Shown: piece by piece, positions 44,784 through 47,326 of the stretch
Position numbering within the stretch: position 1 is the first letter of the stretch
Layout: each line of letters starts with the position of its first letter
From: Colwellia psychrerythraea
GTDB lineage: Bacteria > Pseudomonadota > Gammaproteobacteria > Enterobacterales > Alteromonadaceae
Reading direction: 5' to 3'
Assembly (NCBI GenBank): GCA_002163005.1
Contig: MAAF01000114.1
Span: forward strand, 1-47,326
Length of the DNA: 47,326 nucleotides
Made by a program: the position numbers and the translations under genes
The notes under the pieces: generated by a model
Databases searched by the model: none
What the model saw: only the letters and a program-made list of their open reading frames with translations
Told to the model about the DNA's origin: nothing

Positions 44784-46229
44784 TTATTTAGTCTTTCTTA
44801 CTACACCCGGCATATTATCTAATTGAGCAGTAATATAACTACCCGTTGCTGTTAAATTCGCGACGATTAAATCCATCGCATTATACTGAGAATATAAGCG
44901 TGCTTCCAATGATTCCATTCTTCGTCCAAACGCTACGCGGTCGTCATCTAATCGGTCTAATTGGGCTGTTCGACTATCAATACGGGTTTGAATAAGACCA
45001 TCTGCATCAGTATAGAAACTAGTCAATTCTTTAATCGAGCTAGCAAAACCATCTGTTGAATCAGTTCCAACAAAAAGTTGTTGAACACCACTAATATCAC
45101 TATCAATTAATTCATTCAGCTTTTCAGTGTCTAAACTCAACACACCATAACGGTCACTTTGTAATCCAATCTCTGATAAAGATAAAGTATTGCCATTTCC
45201 CGTATCAAAACTATTACTTAACTCCTGCCGCAACTTGCCCATAACACCGCGTAACAACGAATCACCAGCTAAGGGTCCATTACCTGATTCCCCTGCTACC
45301 CCCAACTGCTTACTTAATTTTTGTAATTCATTATAGCTTTCAACAAATTTTTCTAAACCTGGTTTAATATTACTATTATTTTCACTAACATTAATTTTGC
45401 TATTATCATCATCAACGTCATGCTGTTTTGTAACGGTAATATCCACCCCATCAATAACATCTTTAAATTCATTAGTACCGTTAGTAACGACAAGCGTGCC
45501 ATCGATAGTAATTTGGGCATCTAACGCTTTGGTAACTTCAGATAAATTTTTGATATGATTCAGGGGATCTGGGTCTGATACATCATAAGCAAGTCTAGAT
45601 AAGCCAACATTATCGGTATCATTGCCATCACCATCTTGTACTGTGACTTTAATAGCATTTGAAAGTCCTGTTTCTTTACTCGTTAACACTAAATGTTGAC
45701 CATCATCACCTGTTATAATAGTCGCTATAACAGAGTCATTTTTATCACTACCGACTAATGGACCATCATTTATTTGATTTCTTAAATCTTCAAGGGTATT
45801 AGTTGGCGATAACATAGTAGAAAAACTATTTGAGCCTACTTCAATAGTTACCATGCCAATACCATCACTTATCGTTTCATCTGCGGCAAATGCCCCTGAT
45901 GATAACTTGTGAGATTGTGCTAAGGCGTCGACCTTTACCGAATAATTACCTATTTGTGCATCTTTACTAGCACTCAGGTTAACGAAGCTATCTGAACCTT
46001 TTGCTGATCTCAGCTGAAAGTTATCGGCATCAGCTAAATCAGTAATAGATTCAGTTAAATTTTCCAAGGCTGACTTTAGTGCGCCAACAGCGGATATATC
46101 CGTGGTAATTTCTGCCTGTTGTTTATTCGATCGAGAAACATAAGGAGCGGTTTCAGCACCAACTATAGCACTAACAATTTCGCTAACCTGTAAACCAGAA
46201 CCTATTCCCGTAAACGTTAAATCAGGCAT
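44784..46229 (-). CDS. fliD: Flagellar filament cap protein FliD
   Basis: FliD caps the filament tip and inserts flagellin. The 481 residues match E. coli FliD (468). The N-terminal part is typical (LTFTGIGSGLQVSEIVSAIVGAETAPYVSRSNKQQAEITTDISAVGALKSALENL), as is the C-terminal domain (KPGLEKFVESYNELQKL, LGVAGESGNGPLAGDSLLRGVMGKLRQEL, then a coiled-coil end ALVDRLDDDRVAFGRRMESLEARLYSQYNAMDLIVANL, by its own frame). The middle has a variable Asp/Asn-rich domain. It is 72 bases after flaG on the same strand. Its usual downstream partner fliS is on the other strand here. Confidence 0.95.
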   Translation of the reverse strand: MPDLTFTGIGSGLQVSEIVSAIVGAETAPYVSRSNKQQAEITTDISAVGALKSALENLTESITDLADADNFQLRSAKGSDSFVNLSASKDAQIGNYSVKVDALAQSHKLSSGAFAADETISDGIGMVTIEVGSNSFSTMLSPTNTLEDLRNQINDGPLVGSDKNDSVIATIITGDDGQHLVLTSKETGLSNAIKVTVQDGDGNDTDNVGLSRLAYDVSDPDPLNHIKNLSEVTKALDAQITIDGTLVVTNGTNEFKDVIDGVDITVTKQHDVDDDNSKINVSENNSNIKPGLEKFVESYNELQKLSKQLGVAGESGNGPLAGDSLLRGVMGKLRQELSNSFDTGNGNTLSLSEIGLQSDRYGVLSLDTEKLNELIDSDISGVQQLFVGTDSTDGFASSIKELTSFYTDADGLIQTRIDSRTAQLDRLDDDRVAFGRRMESLEARLYSQYNAMDLIVANLTATGSYITAQLDNMPGVVRKTK

Positions 46230-46301
46230 AAGACCCCCTTCAAATTTTAGATATAAAACTAAACCTAGTATTACTTGACAAATAAACTATCAAACAAGCA
46301 A

Positions 46302-46718
46302 CTACACCTTCGCGTCAACAAAACCACCGACCATATCAGACAGCTTAGCCACTAAAGTCAAGACTTCTTCTGAAGGGTATTGCTTAACGAGATCACCACT
46401 ACTTTTATCAATCACTTTAATCACATCCCGGCCAGAATCTTTATCCACTGAAAACTCTAAACCACGATTCATTTCGCCAACGAAATCCTGCAGTTGTTGT
46501 GCCACTTTTTCAAGTTGTTCTGCCGTTAAAGGCTTTTTGTCATCTGCTTTATCAACTCTTTTATCGACAGCATCTTGCAGCGAAACATTTTCACCTTGTT
46601 TTATGCTGTTATCAATACTTTTTTCTAATGAGACATTACTTTCTGAATTTTGTGATTTTGCATAATCAGACGGTAAGTTAGTGGAGCTAAGGTCAAGACC
46701 ATTTTGTATTACACTCAT
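46302..46718 (-). CDS. flaG: FlaG family protein
   Basis: FlaG proteins lie beside flagellin and fliD in polar clusters and affect filament length; the mechanism is not clear. The 138 residues have a polar Ser/Asn/Asp N-terminal half and the conserved C-terminal domain: LEKVAQQLQDFVGEMNRGLEFSVDKDSGRDVIKVIDKSSGDLVKQYPSEEVLTLVAKL. The length is typical. It lies between flagellin (151 bases upstream) and fliD (72 bases downstream). Confidence 0.93.
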   Translation of the reverse strand: MSVIQNGLDLSSTNLPSDYAKSQNSESNVSLEKSIDNSIKQGENVSLQDAVDKRVDKADDKKPLTAEQLEKVAQQLQDFVGEMNRGLEFSVDKDSGRDVIKVIDKSSGDLVKQYPSEEVLTLVAKLSDMVGGFVDAKV

Positions 46719-46778
46719 TATAAATTCCTTATCATATTACTACACTTGTTAAAACCAAATTTCAAACGTAAGTTTATG

Positions 46779-46820
46779 GCCTAAAAGCAAAAAGGAAGGA
46801 GTTTTAGGCCCTTCCTTTTT
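46779..46820 (-). terminator. Flagellin terminator with an overlapping alternative hairpin
   Basis: Main stem: AAAAAGGAAGG (46789-46799) with CCTTCCTTTTT (46810-46820), 10-base loop. A second perfect stem overlaps it: GGCCTAAAA (46779-46787) with TTTTAGGCC (46802-46810). The second stem uses the loop of the first. The main stem lies 49 bases after the flagellin stop. Confidence 0.8.
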
Positions 46821-46869
46821 CATTGTTTTAGACCGAATTTAGCTAATTTTGCTTTAGCTCTTTATGAGG

Positions 46870-47326
46870 TTAACCAATTAAACTTAATGCAGCTTGTGGT
46901 AACTGATTTGCCTGCGCTAAAATTGAGGTACCAGCTTGTTGCAATATTTGGTTTTTCGTCATTTGCGCTGTCTCTACTGCAAAATCAGTATCTTGAATAC
47001 GGCTACGTGATGCTGACACGTTTTCTTGAATATTGGCCAAGTTATTAATGGTGTGGCCAAAACGGTTTTGCAAAGCACCTAAATCTGCTCGGCTATTATC
47101 AATTTGCGCTAAGGCACTATCAATAATGGCTAACGCATCTTGTGAGCCATCAATCGTTGACAAGTCCACGGTATCAACATTAATAAGCGCTGAAGTATTA
47201 GTATTTGTATCTGCCGCTAGGGTTGTACCACTTGCTGTTGCAGAAAATGTTGCATCAGAAGACAATCTTACTGTACCCGCAAAAGTCGCAGATACCGCTT
47301 CACCTGCACCAGCATTATCTGCACCA
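46870..47326 (-). CDS. Flagellin, C-terminal part (gene runs past the window edge)
   Basis: This is the filament subunit. The frame is open from the window edge at 47326 down to the stop at 46870, giving 152 residues of the C-terminal half. The TTG at 47265 is an internal Leu codon, not a start. The conserved D1/D0 helices are clear: [88 protein letters not shown]. The part before is the Thr/Ala/Ser-rich surface region. Other flagellin copies may lie further right. Its 3' end has the two-hairpin terminator. Confidence 0.95.
   Translation of the reverse strand, partial: GADNAGAGEAVSATFAGTVRLSSDATFSATASGTTLAADTNTNTSALINVDTVDLSTIDGSQDALAIIDSALAQIDNSRADLGALQNRFGHTINNLANIQENVSASRSRIQDTDFAVETAQMTKNQILQQAGTSILAQANQLPQAALSLIG

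Overview
The window looks like chromosomal DNA of an AT-rich, polar-flagellated marine gammaproteobacterium of the Alteromonadales. Colwellia is my best guess, made from the look of the genes and not from any search. Nearly every gene is on the minus strand. The core, about 9.1-47.3 kb, is one almost complete polar flagellum and chemotaxis locus. Its FlrA/FlrB/FlrC, FlhF/FlhG, ParC/ParP and MotC/MotD content is the Vibrio/Shewanella/Pseudomonas polar type, not the peritrichous FlhDC type.

Left part (1-9.0 kb), housekeeping: the end of a small basic DUF2986-like gene; a two-gene RND efflux unit (lipoprotein adaptor plus HAE1-type pump, no outer-membrane factor beside it); a ribosome hibernation factor (hpf/raiA); the ribH-nusB-thiL-pgpA group; and an MlaA (VacJ) lipoprotein gene.

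Chemotaxis and placement part (9.1-21.6 kb, transcribed right to left): flhF, flhG and fliA, then cheY, cheZ, cheA, cheB, motC, motD, parC, parP, cheW and a DUF2802 gene. Flagellar placement (FlhF/FlhG), array placement (ParC/ParP), sigma-28 and a second stator pair thus lie in one run with the signalling proteins.

Export apparatus and basal body part (21.6-38.4 kb): flhA; then fliK-L-M-N-O-P-Q-R-flhB; then fliE-F-G-H-I-J. Regulators follow (38.6-42.9 kb): flrA, flrB, flrC. Five sequences with exact GG-N10-GC spacing, typical of sigma-54 promoters, lie before flhA, fliK, fliE, flrB and a small unrecognised gene. This fits the known polar hierarchy, in which FlrA with sigma-54 turns on flrBC and the basal-body operons.

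Filament part (43.2-47.3 kb): a plus-strand unit (unknown small gene, fliS, fliT-like) faces minus-strand fliD, flaG and the C-terminal part of a flagellin whose start is beyond the window edge.

The most unusual items are: a palindromic repeat, TATACCCG(C/T)TCCACTTGA..., present three times inside the flagellar operons just after stop codons, with one copy expanded to 267 bp; the unknown small gene behind the plus-strand sigma-54-like promoter; a likely frameshifted gene remnant between fliT and fliD; three repeats in the CheA linker; and two competing hairpins after flagellin.
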